Part shown: in pieces, positions 1 through 11,842 of the stretch
Layout of the letters: each line of letters opens with the position of its first letter
How positions within the stretch are numbered: position 1 is the stretch's first letter
NCBI GenBank assembly: GCA_902806575.1
Contig: CADCXD010000002.1
Coordinates: 310,001-374,000 of the forward strand
Source of the DNA: Jackrogersella multiformis
Taxonomy: Eukaryota > Ascomycota > Sordariomycetes > Xylariales > Hypoxylaceae
Direction of reading: 5' to 3'
Length of the DNA: 64,000 nucleotides
Position numbers and translations under genes: made by a program
Notes under the pieces: generated by a model
What the model was told of the DNA's origin: nothing
Seen by the model: only the letters and a program-made list of their open reading frames with translations
Database searches by the model: none

Positions 1-1966
1 GAGAAGCGATCGAGTTTAGCGCCCTGTTGCGGCAACCAAAAGACAAGTCGACCCAGGAAAAACTAACATACGTCGAGAACGTTATACAGATGTTGGAGAT
101 GGAGCGATACGCTGATGCGATTGTCGGTGTTCCAGGAGAAGGGCTCAATGTAGAACAGAGAAAGCGTCTGACGATTGCCGTGGAAATGGCTGCAAGGCCA
201 GAATTACTTCTTTTCCTCGGTCAGTGCTTCCCCGTAACGTTACATATACCGTGACTCTTCGTATAGTTGTTAATGCTTCATACATAGATGAACCTACTTC
301 TGGACTCGATAGCCAAACTGCTTGGTCGATCTGCAGGCTACTCCGCAAACTAGCAGATCATGGACAGACAATCCTATGCACTATCCATCAACCCTCCTCG
401 GAGCTCTTCCAGATGTTCGACTCTTTGCTACTGCTAGATAAAGGCGGTGTTGAATTGTATTTCGGTCCTATCGGCTCGGATGCGTCGTGTCTCGTTGATT
501 ACTTCGAAACCCAAGGTGCTCCGAAGTGCCTGCAAGGCGCCAACCCGGCCGAGTGGATGATCGATGTAACCAGAGCTTTAGGAGACATCGAGCAGCCAGA
601 GAAAAACACCTGGGCGCAAAAATGGAACAAGAGCGAGCAGAAGGAGGAGGTGCTGCGGCATCTCGCTACTTTGACGGAGAATGCGAACCAGAGTTTGATT
701 CCGGTACAAGCGGTGGACGAATACGCTACCTCGACGTTGAGACAAATACCCATCGTCACGCGACGCTTATTTCAGGAGTATTGGCGAGATCCCACGTACT
801 TGTACTCAAAGATGGCGCTTTGCTTTGGTATTGTAAGTGGCTCCCGGTATGAAGTTGGGGGAGGAAAAGGAGAAGAGCTTCTAATCGCTGTCCCCACCGC
901 GGGCAAACGTATCCCAACGTCATGCACACTACCTGTTATGTATAACTAACGTAATGGAATACATGCAGTCTCTCGTGAACGGCATATCCTTCTACAACTC
1001 TCTCTTAGATGTTCAAGGCCTTACCAATACCCTCTTCTCCATCTTCCTCACAACGCAGCTCTTCAGCGCTCTCGGGCAGCAGATCATCCCTCGGATTATC
1101 AACGGCCGCTCGCTGTTCGAGGGGCGCGAGCGGCGTAACAAGTCTTACTCTTGGGTCGTATTCATCGCTTCCAACATCCTGGTCGAGATGTGCTGGCAGA
1201 CGTTAGCTTCGGTTCTTGTCTTCGCCTCGTGGTACTACCCGACGGGCATGTGGCGGAACGGCGATGCCTCTTTTAGCGCCTCTGAACGCGGCGGCCTGAC
1301 GTTTATGCTGGTCTGGCTTTTCTGTCTGTGGAACAGCACGCTGGCGCAGGCGCTCGCGGCCGGGACAGAGCATGCGGAAACGGCCGTCCAATTCGCTACT
1401 CTGTGTTTTTGGCTATCTCTTGTATTTTGCGGGTACGTACTTGCTTTTGCCATTGTTTCCACTCTCTCCCTTCTCTATTCGTGGGCAGGCTGCATGGAAA
1501 TATATAGATACAGACCTCCACCTAACACTTTCTTCTCACCAGCATTCTTGTGGCCCCCAATGCCCTCCCCGGCTTTTGGATATTTATGTACCGCGTTTCG
1601 CCTCAGACGTATCTCATGAACGGCTTCGTCGTGGCGGGACTTGCGAATACCGAAGTCACCTGCTCCTCCATCGAGCTGCTCCACATTGACCATATACCCA
1701 CCGGCGGCAGCAGGACCTGCGGGGAATACTTAGACGCGTACGCGAAGGCTTCCAACGGCTATGTTGTGAATCCGACCGCTACGGAGGACTGCCAGTACTG
1801 CCCGGTTTCGAACACAAACATTCTCTTGGGCACCCTCGGCATGATAACAGACCATAGATGGCGTCATGTCTACTTGATGGCTGTTTACGTCGTTTTTAAC
1901 GTGATGGCAACATTCTTTTTCTACAGGCTTGCGAGAATGCCATGGAGGAGACAGCAGAGGGGCTGA
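1..1966 (+). CDS. PDR-type (ABCG) ABC transporter, 3' half, truncated by window start
   Basis: Plasma-membrane efflux pump of the pleiotropic drug resistance family, which exports drugs, fungicides or metabolites at the cost of ATP. Only the C-terminal half is in the window: exons <1..219, 288..832, 969..1432 and 1543..1966 give about 549 residues. The frame opens with EAIEFSALLRQP, followed by the second-NBD signature GEGLNVEQRKRLTI. Splicing of intron 1 (220-287) restores the Walker B/D-loop LLFLDEPTSGLDSQ, and the H-loop CTIHQPSSELF follows. TMD2 and the PDR_CDR C-terminal region follow, with typical PDR segments such as WYYPTGMW, VAPNALPGFW and FMYRVSPQTYLMNGFVVAGL; the protein ends RMPWRRQQRG. 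The frame is closed at every junction, so this half looks functional. The NBD1 half lies outside the window and was not seen. It is tail to tail (270 bp) with a P450 gene. Confidence 0.9.
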
Positions 1967-2236
1967 ATCATCCTCTATTTTAATGAAGGAGTCAGTCTAT
2001 TTTATAAATAAAGCTGTACACGTTCATACTTTTAACTGGATTATTATGAGTTTCGTTTCCTTATAATGATATTATATATTATATTGAGAAAATGTAAAAT
2101 AATAACATTATTTTACAATCGGATAAATGAAACTTTTTAATTATTTAAAAAAAATACTCAATTTCATTATTATGTTAATTGGCCTTTTACCATTAACCCT
2201 CACCCCTTTCCTGCTCCACTGTTTTCCTTCGCGGCA

Positions 2237-3918
2237 TCAGCCAAGCAGCTCCTCGGCTGACGCCCCCATTGGCTCATCTCGTCCCGAGCAAGTCATTATC
2301 CACTTCTTATCGTCTCTAGGGAACATTTCCACCTCGATGTCGTGGTCTGGCTGCTGAATGGAGATGCCCGGGTCGGATTTCTCCGTGCTGGGGGCAGACC
2401 AAGATCCGCAGCGCGGCCGGACATCGAATCGTAGAATCGTCAGTGCCGCCAGTGCCATCATCTCAGTGGAGGCAAAATAACGGCCTGGGCAGACAACCGA
2501 CCCACCGCCGAATACGCGGAATGCGGCCGGGTCGTGACGCTTTTTATTCTTGCCGCCGGGCACTCGCACGAACCGCTTGTGGTTAAAGCTGCCTACGTCG
2601 TCACCCCACACAGGCTCGAGGTTGTGCTGGACGATGGCGGGGATGAGCAGCAGGCTCCCTTTCTTGAGCAAATACTGATCTCCTTTTCCTACTATGGCGT
2701 CCTCGACGACGACGCGAGCGGCTACGTTTATGCTGCGAAAGCGCAGGGTTTCCTTAAAGGTAGAGAGGAAGACTGGGCAAGACGCCTTGATGTAAGTCAT
2801 GTCCACGGTACAGACGCCGTTATCGTCCTTTACCGCCCCGTAAAGCTCACGCCGGCATTCCTCGAGCACTACCGGGTCAGACAAAAGATGATATAAAAGC
2901 CAGAATGTAGCCGGTACTGTATTGATGAGCAGGGCTAACGAAGACCCGACCTCGTGTCTTGCGATGTCGTTTACTGGTATGCCTCTTTGACGAAATAATT
3001 CATATCGATCCCTAATCAGCACAGATGTATCGGGACCATTATAGCATTGCTCTTCGTAATAACGCTCATAAGCTCTAACTAAGATCTCGCGAGCCTGGAC
3101 GTATTTTCGAGCTGTCAAGTATGGCATGACATTGACTAGCAGGGGGACGAATCCTAGTTTGAAGTCGCTATAAGTTATCAACATCTATATGCCTGATCAT
3201 GGGGGCCAGTGGCATACTTACTGCCAAAGCTTAACGTTTTCAGGGTACTTGAAAGGATTTTCAGGGCCATACATACACTCGGTCGCCGTCTTTATGATCT
3301 CTTGGCTGACCCAATCATACATGTTAAGTGTCATTGATGCTTTCTCAACCACGAGGTGATCGAAAGCTGCCGAGATTAGTTGTACCGCGCGCTTGTCCAG
3401 GTCGTGAAGGCGGGGACCGGGACAGAGAGACATATGATTTATTTTTGCAGAAGACCCCAGTAAGCCGTGGTCTTGCAGGGGGTCTTTTTCAATAATATCA
3501 AGCGCAGTTTTACTGAAGCCCATAATTCCGGTAGCTACCTTGATCAAAATTGGTGCGAAGGAGATGGTGCTGATCTCTCGCTGTACAGATGGTATCAGGG
3601 CCGTCGAATTAACGATATAGATCCTCGTGCCTGGGAGCCGCAGCGTGTAAATCGGCAACTGGCTGCCCGTTTGATGAAATACAAAGTCAGTATAAGGCGT
3701 TATGATCATGACCAAATAATTATACCGCAAACTTACGACTTCAACTTAAAATATTTAGAACCTTGTCGTTTCAAGCTGATAAGAGGGCTGATGAAGGGGA
3801 CCACGGCGTCGATGACAGGCGGTTCCCTCGCATCTTGAGTAAGGTATAACAGCGCCCACAGGAAGAAATAAGCCGACAGAAGGCCTATTAAGCCATTTAC
3901 AATGATATGAAAAGCCAT
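2237..3918 (-). CDS. Cytochrome P450, CYP7/CYP8-like
   Basis: Haem-thiolate monooxygenase, probably anchored in the ER membrane by the N-terminal hydrophobic stretch at residues 5-27. Exons on the minus strand are 3918..3737, 3662..3222 and 3167..2237, which give 517 residues. Introns of 74 and 54 bp have clear GTAAGT donors. Splicing joins KLKS to QLPIYTLRLPG, as in homologous fungal P450s. The haem-binding loop FGGGSVVCPGRYFA places the axial Cys near residue 434, and the K-helix ExxR is KETLR (about 347-350). The I-helix reads INTVPATFW instead of the usual A-G-x-D/E-T, a pattern shared with sterol 7-alpha-hydroxylase and prostacyclin-synthase-type P450s. The substrate is unknown. It is divergent from the P450 at 5588-7470 and convergent with the ABC pump. 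Confidence 0.88.
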
Positions 3919-5587
3919 ACTAAAGTCTTGGTTACTCGTAGGAAGGTGATTGTTTGCGTACCTAGGTAAGAGCCTTGCAACTTGAAGTCGCCGGTGGCAC
4001 TATTTGTCTTGTTTACCTTAGGCTAGGTAGGTAGGTATGTATCACGATTTTAAGGGCCCGTGATCAACCGAAGAGAGGATCATAAATTTCCTCAGAATGC
4101 ATTGTCAGCGTCCGAGAATAGTATGTTGTAATATTTTTTATTCGATGTCGTATTTTTTAGCTGTACCACACCTGGGCACCTATCCTAAGTCTCTTGTGAA
4201 ACAATCTTCTTATACCCCTAATATACTATGGTATAGCGCCACCCTAGTGAGGCGAATCGTATAGGGACCGGTCAGGTCAAGACATGAGGGCCATATGCAG
4301 GCTGCTCATAGACGCGTTGATAATACGCACGCTCAGGAGGTAGGCTGGGCTATTTTTAATATTTTCACAGCCCTAACATACATATACGTTACGCAGTTAA
4401 GGAACTAGAATCGATATCAGTTTACTATTGCATGTAGCCTACATTATATAGGTACTTACCTTGGAAGTCGATGTACATACAAACCTATGTACCTTGGAGG
4501 TAGGTACATATCTAAAAGGTAGGAATGACATCAGTGTAACCATAAGCTACCCCCACGATACCATACTGTTGGATAGGTACGATGTGCAAGGATCTTATCC
4601 GGTATAAACTTCTTTTAATAGGTGACCAATCTAGTGTAAGCTAGGTATCTAGGTAGGCAGCTATGGCTATGCCGACGTTACACAGCTCATGCATTTAACT
4701 CCGTTTTCACCCTCCTCCCCGCCTCCGCGTCCGCCGCCCCACCCTTTCCACCTCCGTACACCACCCCATCTCACTGCGCCCTTACTTACCTATCTAGGAG
4801 GTAGGTATCCAATAAAAAGCTGAGAAGGCGTCAAGCCACGCAGTTAGAAACGGTCAGCACTCACCGAAACTACCCGTTAATTCGTACCGTGTGTATCTTA
4901 TCCTGCTTATCTAAGAATCTCACTACCTAAACGTCGGGGCTAAGTTTAGGGAAACACTGTAGGTAATTATTTCTAATTTAATAATAGTTTTTTTCTCTCT
5001 ATACTAAAGCTGATCTGTATTGTTTTATAGTTTTTAACGACTTTTGTTTTTAAATTAAATATTTCGACGGCAGTTTGATAAAAATAAGTTCCTTTCAGCT
5101 TCCGATATATGAACTGCCCCCTTTGTTTAAGCCTAAACATGTATGCATTTCAGCTGCACTCTACTCCGGTGTCTCGAGTGAGTGAGTGAGGCAGGGTCGC
5201 ATGCATCTAAGGTATATTTATTCCTTCGGCTGCCTCGCTGACAATCCCGTCGACGTTGGTTTGGATTAGGTACACCCGTAGCCGGCGAAGTCGTCACGGC
5301 CGGATCTCACTACAGGTGGCAACTCTGCATCCTTCCTACCTACTCGAGACATTAATTTTGGGTAGCACCAAGTCGGTTAGTTTTCTAGGGCGTGAGAATG
5401 ACCTTCCAACAATATGGGGGCGAGGTTGGCCCTGGGATAGAATTAGCTTAGAAACACATATCACTTGGAGGATGTGGGTGAACGTATATTAGGCCACGTT
5501 TGGATTACACGTCCTGTATCATTATTCTTGACGATTGAATATATCTTTCCTTCTGTAACAGTGTCTTGCCGTTAATCAGTTGCGAGA
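3919..5587. other. Divergent intergenic region between two P450 genes
   Basis: About 1.67 kb separates the start codons of two divergently transcribed P450 genes, so both promoters must lie here. It contains many short palindromic CCTAGG/GGTAGGTA units (for example near 4023-4040, 4440-4515, 4640-4665 and 4790-4810) and A+T-rich stretches. I could not support any gene here. The open frame at 5256-5492 has no family features. Confidence 0.6.
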
Positions 5588-7470
5588 ATGGATCTCGTCC
5601 AGTCTGGCGATATGCTAGATTCATCGTGGCTTTCGTTACTTCGAGCTTATATACGTGACGGAGGTTTATCGTTGGCGACCTGCGCACAGCTTGTGTTCAT
5701 TGTGATCATCCTTAAGTATGTTATTGCCGTCGCTCGATACCACTGGGCCCAAGCGGCAATAGGAGAAGGGCGGCTGCCACCCGAGTACCCCTTTTTGGTT
5801 CCCTTCGTGGGTAAATTGGTTCCATTTTTATGGGACAACGAGGCATTCTTCCGTCGTATGACGTGAGTAGCTCTTTATTTCTACCTTCCTGCATCGCAGT
5901 GACTGACGCTTAGATAGGTCATACAGAGGCAACTCTACCGCAGCCAAGATCACAATTCGGGGGAACGATATATATCTTTTCCAGGGCCGCGAAACCATCA
6001 GGAATATCTGGAAAGCACAATCCCTCTCGAGCCCTATATATATCTCTATATACACCTTCAAATACTTCTTCGGCGTTCCCGAGAAGACTTTGGATATTTA
6101 CCGCGCCGATAATTCAGGCCCATACCCCAAACCCTACCCAGGGAGCAACGTACGCGCCGAGGAGCGCATAGATTACCTGAGCCACCATGAGTTTCTCCGC
6201 GCCTTGGCAGGCCCGGGCCTGGCGCCCACCATCAATCGCTTCAGGCGCGCGCTGGAGGCTCGAGTGGACGGCCTGAACCTATCGAGCACGTGGACGGATA
6301 TCGGCGACTTTCGGAAGGTCTTCCAATCCATCAGTGGAGCACCGCTCGTCGAGGCTATCTATGGGCCGGCACTGCTCCGCCTCAACCCCAGCTACGTCGA
6401 GGACCTGTACGAGTTCGACTCCATCGTGCCGTGGCTGGCGCGGGGAATCCCGTCTTTCATCATGCCCCGGCCTTACCAGATCCGGGAGAAGCTCTATAAC
6501 CAGCTTAAAAAGTGGCACGCGTACTCAAGGCAGCGATTCACCGAGTCTAGCATCTACGAGGACGGCGACGGCGATCCATTCTGGGGTTCTAAGTTCACTA
6601 GGAACCGACACGCCAAGTTCGCACAGGTTGGAGGCCACGATGAAGATGCCCATGTAGCTTTGGATCTTGGTTTGTCTTTCGGGTACGAAACCCCATCTCA
6701 ATTATCATGTCCCCTTCTGTGTCCATACAGCCTTTATGGGTAGTTGACCGAGACTGACCAAGACCAGACTGGTCGCCAATACTAGCCCGGCGGCCCTGCT
6801 GGCTGTATGGCACATATTCCAAGACCCCTCGCTTGTCTGCCGCGTACGGACCGATCTGCAAGAACAATTTGGCTCGCAGTCTGTCCGCGACATCAACCCG
6901 AAAGAGCTGCTGAAAGTCCCTCTTCTCCAATCCATCTACGCCGAGACGCTACGTCTCTACACCAAAATCTACGTCATGGTCAATTCGCCCCAGAGCGATA
7001 CACCATTAGGACGATGGCGGCTACCTAGGAACTCCATGGGCTTGCTCAACACATGCATTGCGCACCAGGACACTCAGTTCTGGAATACCCAGGACGGCCG
7101 GCATCCGGTGGATAGTTTCTGGGCTGACCGGTTCGTGACGGACCCGAGCGACCCCAGCAGCGGCCCCGTCAACCCGGCTATACGTGAAGCACGCGGTAGC
7201 CGGGTAGCGCGGAGGGACCGATACAACGGTAAGCCCTTCGTCTCGATGGACGGCCTCGAGGAGTCGTGGTTCCCTTACGGAGGCGGGTATTCCATCTGCC
7301 CAGGACGGCATCTTGCGAAGAGTGCCATACTGTTCACCTGCGCAATTCTCGTAACCGAGTTTGATATCGACTTCGTCACCGATTCACTTGTACTTGATAC
7401 TTGGAGGTTCGGGCTGGGCGTAAGTGGGCCTACAAATGAGCTACAGTGTCGTGTTAAGAAGAGGGCATAA
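5588..7470 (+). CDS. Cytochrome P450, CYP7/CYP8-like (second)
   Basis: Second membrane-anchored P450, 580 residues, from exons 5588..5862, 5918..6682 and 6768..7470 (introns 55 and 85 bp). The anchor is the hydrophobic stretch around residues 30-50 (AQLVFIVIILKYVIAV), followed by PPEYPFLVPFVGKLVPFL. The second junction gives SFG-LVANTSPAALLAVW, an I-helix of the A-N-T-x-P-A type that again lacks the usual acidic residue before Thr. ExxR is YAETLRLY, and the haem loop FPYGGGYSICPGRHLAK places the axial Cys at about 524. Downstream of the K-helix it carries the aromatic-PERF-like segment FWADRFV. Similarity to the neighbouring P450 is at family level only, so this is not a recent tandem copy. 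The length is slightly above the usual 500-540 because of a long N-terminus and a loop near 410-450. The donor of intron 2 (GGGTACGA) is the least certain boundary. Confidence 0.87.
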
Positions 7471-8691
7471 CCGCTGGTACCCCCTTTTTGTATACCTTTT
7501 TTGTTATAGAGCTGTGATATTTGTAAAGTATAAAAATCACTTATCTGTAGAGTGTTTACCTAGTAGAGTGTTCGCCGGGATAGCTGGCGACCCATCTACT
7601 GGGCTGTCGCGTATACTTATACGGGAAGCCGTTTGTATTGATCAATAGCCTCATAAATGATCTTGATAAGTACACCTATTATTAGATAGATAATTTAATA
7701 TGGCAATACAAATAGTAGCTATTTTAACATCCCCTGATCGTTTCCAAGGGCTATTCGCAACTGTCTACCTAGGTACCTAGGTAAGTATTAGTAGCTCCTA
7801 TAATCTGTAAATATTAATAATATGTCCTCCCCAATGTTATGTTGGACTCGTTTCAAAGTAGATTTAGTGTGTACCTAGGTGGGTATGGGGTTTAAAAAAA
7901 TAAGCGACGAGAATATTATGAATAGCTTCAGATATGCGGAGTAATATTTCCAGCTGACACGGGTATCTCGGCGACGAAGACTCTAATTACCTATGAACAC
8001 TCGAACCTTTCCTTCTAAAAATCATCCGTGCGCTTGGAACTGTTAGTGCTAAAGTGTGCATCACAGCCATTTTCTTAACACTTGGCATTCCCGTCCAAGA
8101 AACGCCACAACACCAAGGTGGAAATCTCGCGATAACTGTCACGCTCTCATGGGTAACGACAGCTCGTCACGATGATGGAGACCTCAGAAACACTACACCG
8201 ACCGCCTGCGGCTCTTGACGAACCTGATTTCGACGCCTTGGCTGCATATATAGGTACGATTGTTCAGCTCATTGTTTAGCTGCAATTCAACAACTGGACT
8301 TAGCAGCACAGAAGACATGGCGATTTATACAGCGATAATTAGGGGTCTTCGTGCTGCATCTTCCCATTAGTTATGTCTTGAAAATCTTTGGTTCTGGCGT
8401 AACAGTGATATTGCCTCTTGAATTAAAAGTATGTTGTCTGTCTATACACCTATTAAGTGGCCTGGCAGCCAAGCCGTGTCTCAATAATATCCAATATTCA
8501 GTTTCAGCCTTCATGTGATGCCATATCTACCTACCTAGGTAGGTGTTTATCCACACCGGTTGATCTAGCAGCAGATCACCATATATATCCCCTAATTGCC
8601 GTTGCCACTCGATCATTAAAATTTACCTCGGTTCGCCCTTAGCCGGTCTCGCGAACAGAATGTTCGTTAGCTTAGAAAACACAAATACACA
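7471..8691. other. Intergenic region, no gene seen
   Basis: 1.2 kb of non-coding sequence between the second P450 and the membrane protein at 8692. It includes a doubled palindrome (CTACCTAGGTACCTAGGTAAG, split across 7765-7785) and another at 8527-8544. The short open frames here have no recognisable product. Confidence 0.55.
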
Positions 8692-9477
8692 ATGGCTTCA
8701 CCTAACGAATACGACGAGTTTCGCGTTCGGAGCATTGAACACTCGAGTGGTCCTGATTACCTTCCAGAAGTCCATAGATCGAATCCGCCCCCGGAAGTGC
8801 TTGAGTACAAGCCGATGCAAGATCCTAGAGTCACGAACTCTAATGACTTGTCCCAACAATACCTACCTCCACAGCGTCGTAACCCATTCGGTCTCGGTCC
8901 TCTTGCTTTCGGTGCTCTCATCTCGCTCATAACTGCACTGGTCGTCGGCGCTGTTGTTGGGGGTGGTCTAGGAGCTACATTAGCTAAAAAGGAAGAATGT
9001 GAGACGTCATCGTCAGCAGCGACTAGCACAAGTAGCTTGGAAGCTCACGTCTCTACCTCCACGTCGACTTCGCCTTCGTCGACTTACGCTACAGCGACAT
9101 CACTAATAGATTACGCTGTTCCCGAACCTTCCCTCGTCGAGACCCTATATGTCAACTGCCCGGACTTAGACAACACAGTGATCACAGACGCGACTCATGG
9201 AGGGTCTTATCGAGTAAAGTGTGGACAACGCATAGCAGGAGAAATATCAGGAGTTGCCACCCGCTCTGCATTAATTGCGTATTCATTTGAGCACTGTATT
9301 CAGGCATGTCAACAGTTGAACTGGTGGAGCGATCAAATGCAGTGTCAAGCTGTGTCGTGGTGCAAGTCTATGTCATACTGCTCGCAGATGAGCAATGGAG
9401 TCAATTGCATGTTGTTTAATTCATCTTCCGCGACGTCGATTGACGACAATAGCACGATTGCGTATCTGAATACCTGA
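8692..9477 (+). CDS. Predicted single-pass membrane protein with Cys-rich (apple/PAN-like) ectodomain
   Basis: Intronless frame of 261 residues with a good start context (ACACAATGG). There is no cleavable signal peptide. Residues 1-64 are hydrophilic and proline-rich, and residues about 65-100 hold one strong Gly/Val/Ala-rich membrane segment (ALVVGAVVGGGLGATLA). A Ser/Thr-rich stalk (about 103-140) follows, then a compact Cys-rich region (about 150-245) with Cys in NCPDLDN, VKCGQR, EHCIQACQ, MQCQAVSWC, SYCSQ and VNCMLF. This order suggests N-terminus inside and a disulfide-bonded C-terminal domain outside. Many fungal hypothetical surface proteins have this layout, and the Cys spacing resembles apple/PAN modules. 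That assignment is inference. No function is known. Confidence 0.7.
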   Translation: MASPNEYDEFRVRSIEHSSGPDYLPEVHRSNPPPEVLEYKPMQDPRVTNSNDLSQQYLPPQRRNPFGLGPLAFGALISLITALVVGAVVGGGLGATLAKKEECETSSSAATSTSSLEAHVSTSTSTSPSSTYATATSLIDYAVPEPSLVETLYVNCPDLDNTVITDATHGGSYRVKCGQRIAGEISGVATRSALIAYSFEHCIQACQQLNWWSDQMQCQAVSWCKSMSYCSQMSNGVNCMLFNSSSATSIDDNSTIAYLNT

Positions 9478-10726
9478 TGAGCCATGAGTGCTTGGTTAGT
9501 GAGGATTATGGATCTATTAGCACAATGAGTAATGGTCAAGAAAGTTAAATGATCGAGAACTTTTTAAATATCGGGATGAAGCGAGCCTGGTTTTCGATGT
9601 GCCTCTAAAAAATTGTTAAAGGGGTCAAGGTATGGTTAGCTAAGATAGCATGCGGGCTATTGTAGGACAGAAGTTTAAGGGGTATATTAAGTTCCAGCGA
9701 GTTATCATGATATCAGTCTGTATTTACTTATATATAGTATAACATATCTACCTACCAAGGTAGGTATTTATCAGTTATGCTGTTATAGTTTACTAATTCT
9801 GGGCTTACTTACTTCATCATAAGAGGATAGCGCTATTGAGCCACTCTCAGGTTCTATCCAAGTAGGTAGCGGAAAAGAAATCGAGTACATCAAAATATTG
9901 TAAAATCTCATGTGTGTTCACGTGGTATGAAGCCCCAACGCAACTTTCTTATTGATAGATACCTAGGTAGAGACCTCTCGCATACCGGCACATATTCATT
10001 CACTCTTGTACTTGGGGCTGATTGAGAGATTCCCGTGCCAACACATCAACGCCTGGCAATCGTACCGTGTAAATGATTCCGTAGTCTTCCCAGAAATCTC
10101 GTCGTGCCAGCCTTATTGAATCTTGGCGCTTATGGCTATTTCTTGGCAGGTCCGCATTTTAAAGCCCACCAGGCCTATCTTGTCTATTTAAAGACGAAGT
10201 TGAGATTAACCTTAGACTCGACCAGGGCAAACGGGCTGCCAAAATACCTCAGCCGCCTTGCTAGTTCATTGTGGAGTTAGGTTCTGTCTGACATTACGGG
10301 GTTTCTGATAAGCTCACGATACGATACGATACGATACGATAGAAATGTTGCAGGCTGGGAATTACAAAATAACAGAAACATACGGGGGGTCATCTCATTG
10401 GACGGTCTGGTGTGTAGCCGCATATGCAGGCCAAGTACAGTGGAGATAGACTCGGACTTGTACAGCCTTAGCGATGTATTGTCTATCAAGAGACCACTCA
10501 GCTCCTTGCTCTCGGATTCGACCTCCTCTCTCCATCCAAGACAGGAGTATACTTGCGCCACTCCAAATGTATGAGCGAATCCGATGGGCATAGTCGTGGC
10601 TCGACCCCCGGACCCCTCCAGTTCAATTTCTCTGGTTTCTGGAGCTTTCTCTTTTGTAGGTATTAGTTTTTCTCTTGGGATCTGTCGGGTCTATGAAACA
10701 CAAAGAGTGTAGTCTATCCTATCGCT
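9478..10726. other. Intergenic region, no gene seen
   Basis: 1.25 kb without a supported gene. It contains CCTAGG-type palindromes (near 9750 and 9960) and the pentanucleotide microsatellite at 10316-10340. The minus-strand frame at 10277-10591 runs through the microsatellite and has no family signature. Confidence 0.55.
10316..10340. repeat. ACGAT pentanucleotide microsatellite
   Basis: Five perfect tandem copies of ACGAT, directly readable. It lies about 390 bp upstream of the cupredoxin-like gene. Confidence 0.95.
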
Positions 10727-11842
10727 ATGAGATCACCGTTCTTTCTAATAGCCATAGCGGCACTGACCTCGCCCATCAGTGCTCAAACAACGACTTTAGG
10801 TACGAGCGAGTCGATTGCCACTACTACTGATCCAAGCACTGCGGCGACGCACACCGTTAGGGTCGGGTTGCAGCATGACTTTCAACCAGATACGATAAAT
10901 GCGAATCCCGGCGACACGATTCGTAAGTCAGGAGACAGGAGACTTTTTTAGTAGGATGTCCATTTAACAAATTGCTTCCTAGGCTTCAACTTCTACCCCA
11001 AGAACCATTCTATCGTACGGGCAGACTTCAAGAAACCATGTATACCATGGGAGTTAGTCCACGACCCGGCTGAGGGCTTTTTTAGTGGTCCAGTGGAACA
11101 GGATACACTACAGAGCCCGATACCTACCTGGGATTTGAAAGTAAACAGCAGGGATCCTATATTCTTCTACTGGTAAGCGTGTTCGGCTCTCAAGATTCTA
11201 ATAGTAGCAGTACTAACAGGATGCAAGCTCCGCGCCCGACTCTTGTATCAAATGGAAAATGGTCGGCGTAATCAACCCGGTATGCTTGATTTGTCAAGTG
11301 ATGAGAATAAGGACCCGTTTCTAACTGCGGTATAGAATGAAACATTCACGTTGGATATTCAGAAAGAATATGTTGCGAACTCGACATTTCAACTCAGTCC
11401 TGGGGAAGACTTCCCAGACGAATCTTCAACATCGACGGCGACCGATTCACCTTCGGGAAGTGGATCCCATGGACTATCGGGTGCAGCGATTGCAGGAATC
11501 GCTATAGGAGGGGTTGCCGTTGTCGGCATCATCGTCGCAATAGTCTACCTTTATGGCAGAAAAGGCGGAATTAAAAAGGGATATCGACGAAGTATGATGC
11601 CGGGTACTGCAACGCCGCAGATGATTGACGCCGACTATAACAGCAATGGGCCTAAGAGTCCCCCGATGAACTCGCCTTATGCCATGTACATGGATACATA
11701 TAGGTCAACAAGTCCAACAGCTTGGAACTCCCAGATAGGAAGTCCCCATAACTCATATCTAGGACATCCGAGCCCTGGGGTTCCGCCGTACGCTGCTAGC
11801 AACCCCCTTATTCCTGGACATGAGCAGCACCAATACCAGTAA
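10727..11842 (+). CDS. Cupredoxin-like extracellular serine-rich protein with membrane anchor
   Basis: Exons 10727..10922, 10983..11172, 11228..11279 and 11336..11842 encode 314 residues (introns 60, 55 and 56 bp). A signal peptide (MRSPFFLIAIAALTSPISAQ) precedes a Thr/Ser-rich linker and a cupredoxin domain at about 42-150. That domain contains HTVRVG, NPGDTIRFNFYPKNHSIVRA, the FFSGP loop, DPIFFYCSAPDSC and MVGVINPN. A Ser/Thr-rich spacer, one membrane helix (GAAIAGIAIGGVAVVGIIVAIVY, split here as two overlapping hydrophobic halves) and a short basic/proline-rich cytoplasmic tail follow. His in KNHS, Cys in FYC and Met in KMVG could be copper ligands. The second His expected between Cys and Met in blue copper proteins is replaced by a KWK run, so type-1 copper binding is doubtful. 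The family is common at fungal cell surfaces; its role is not established. Confidence 0.85.
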
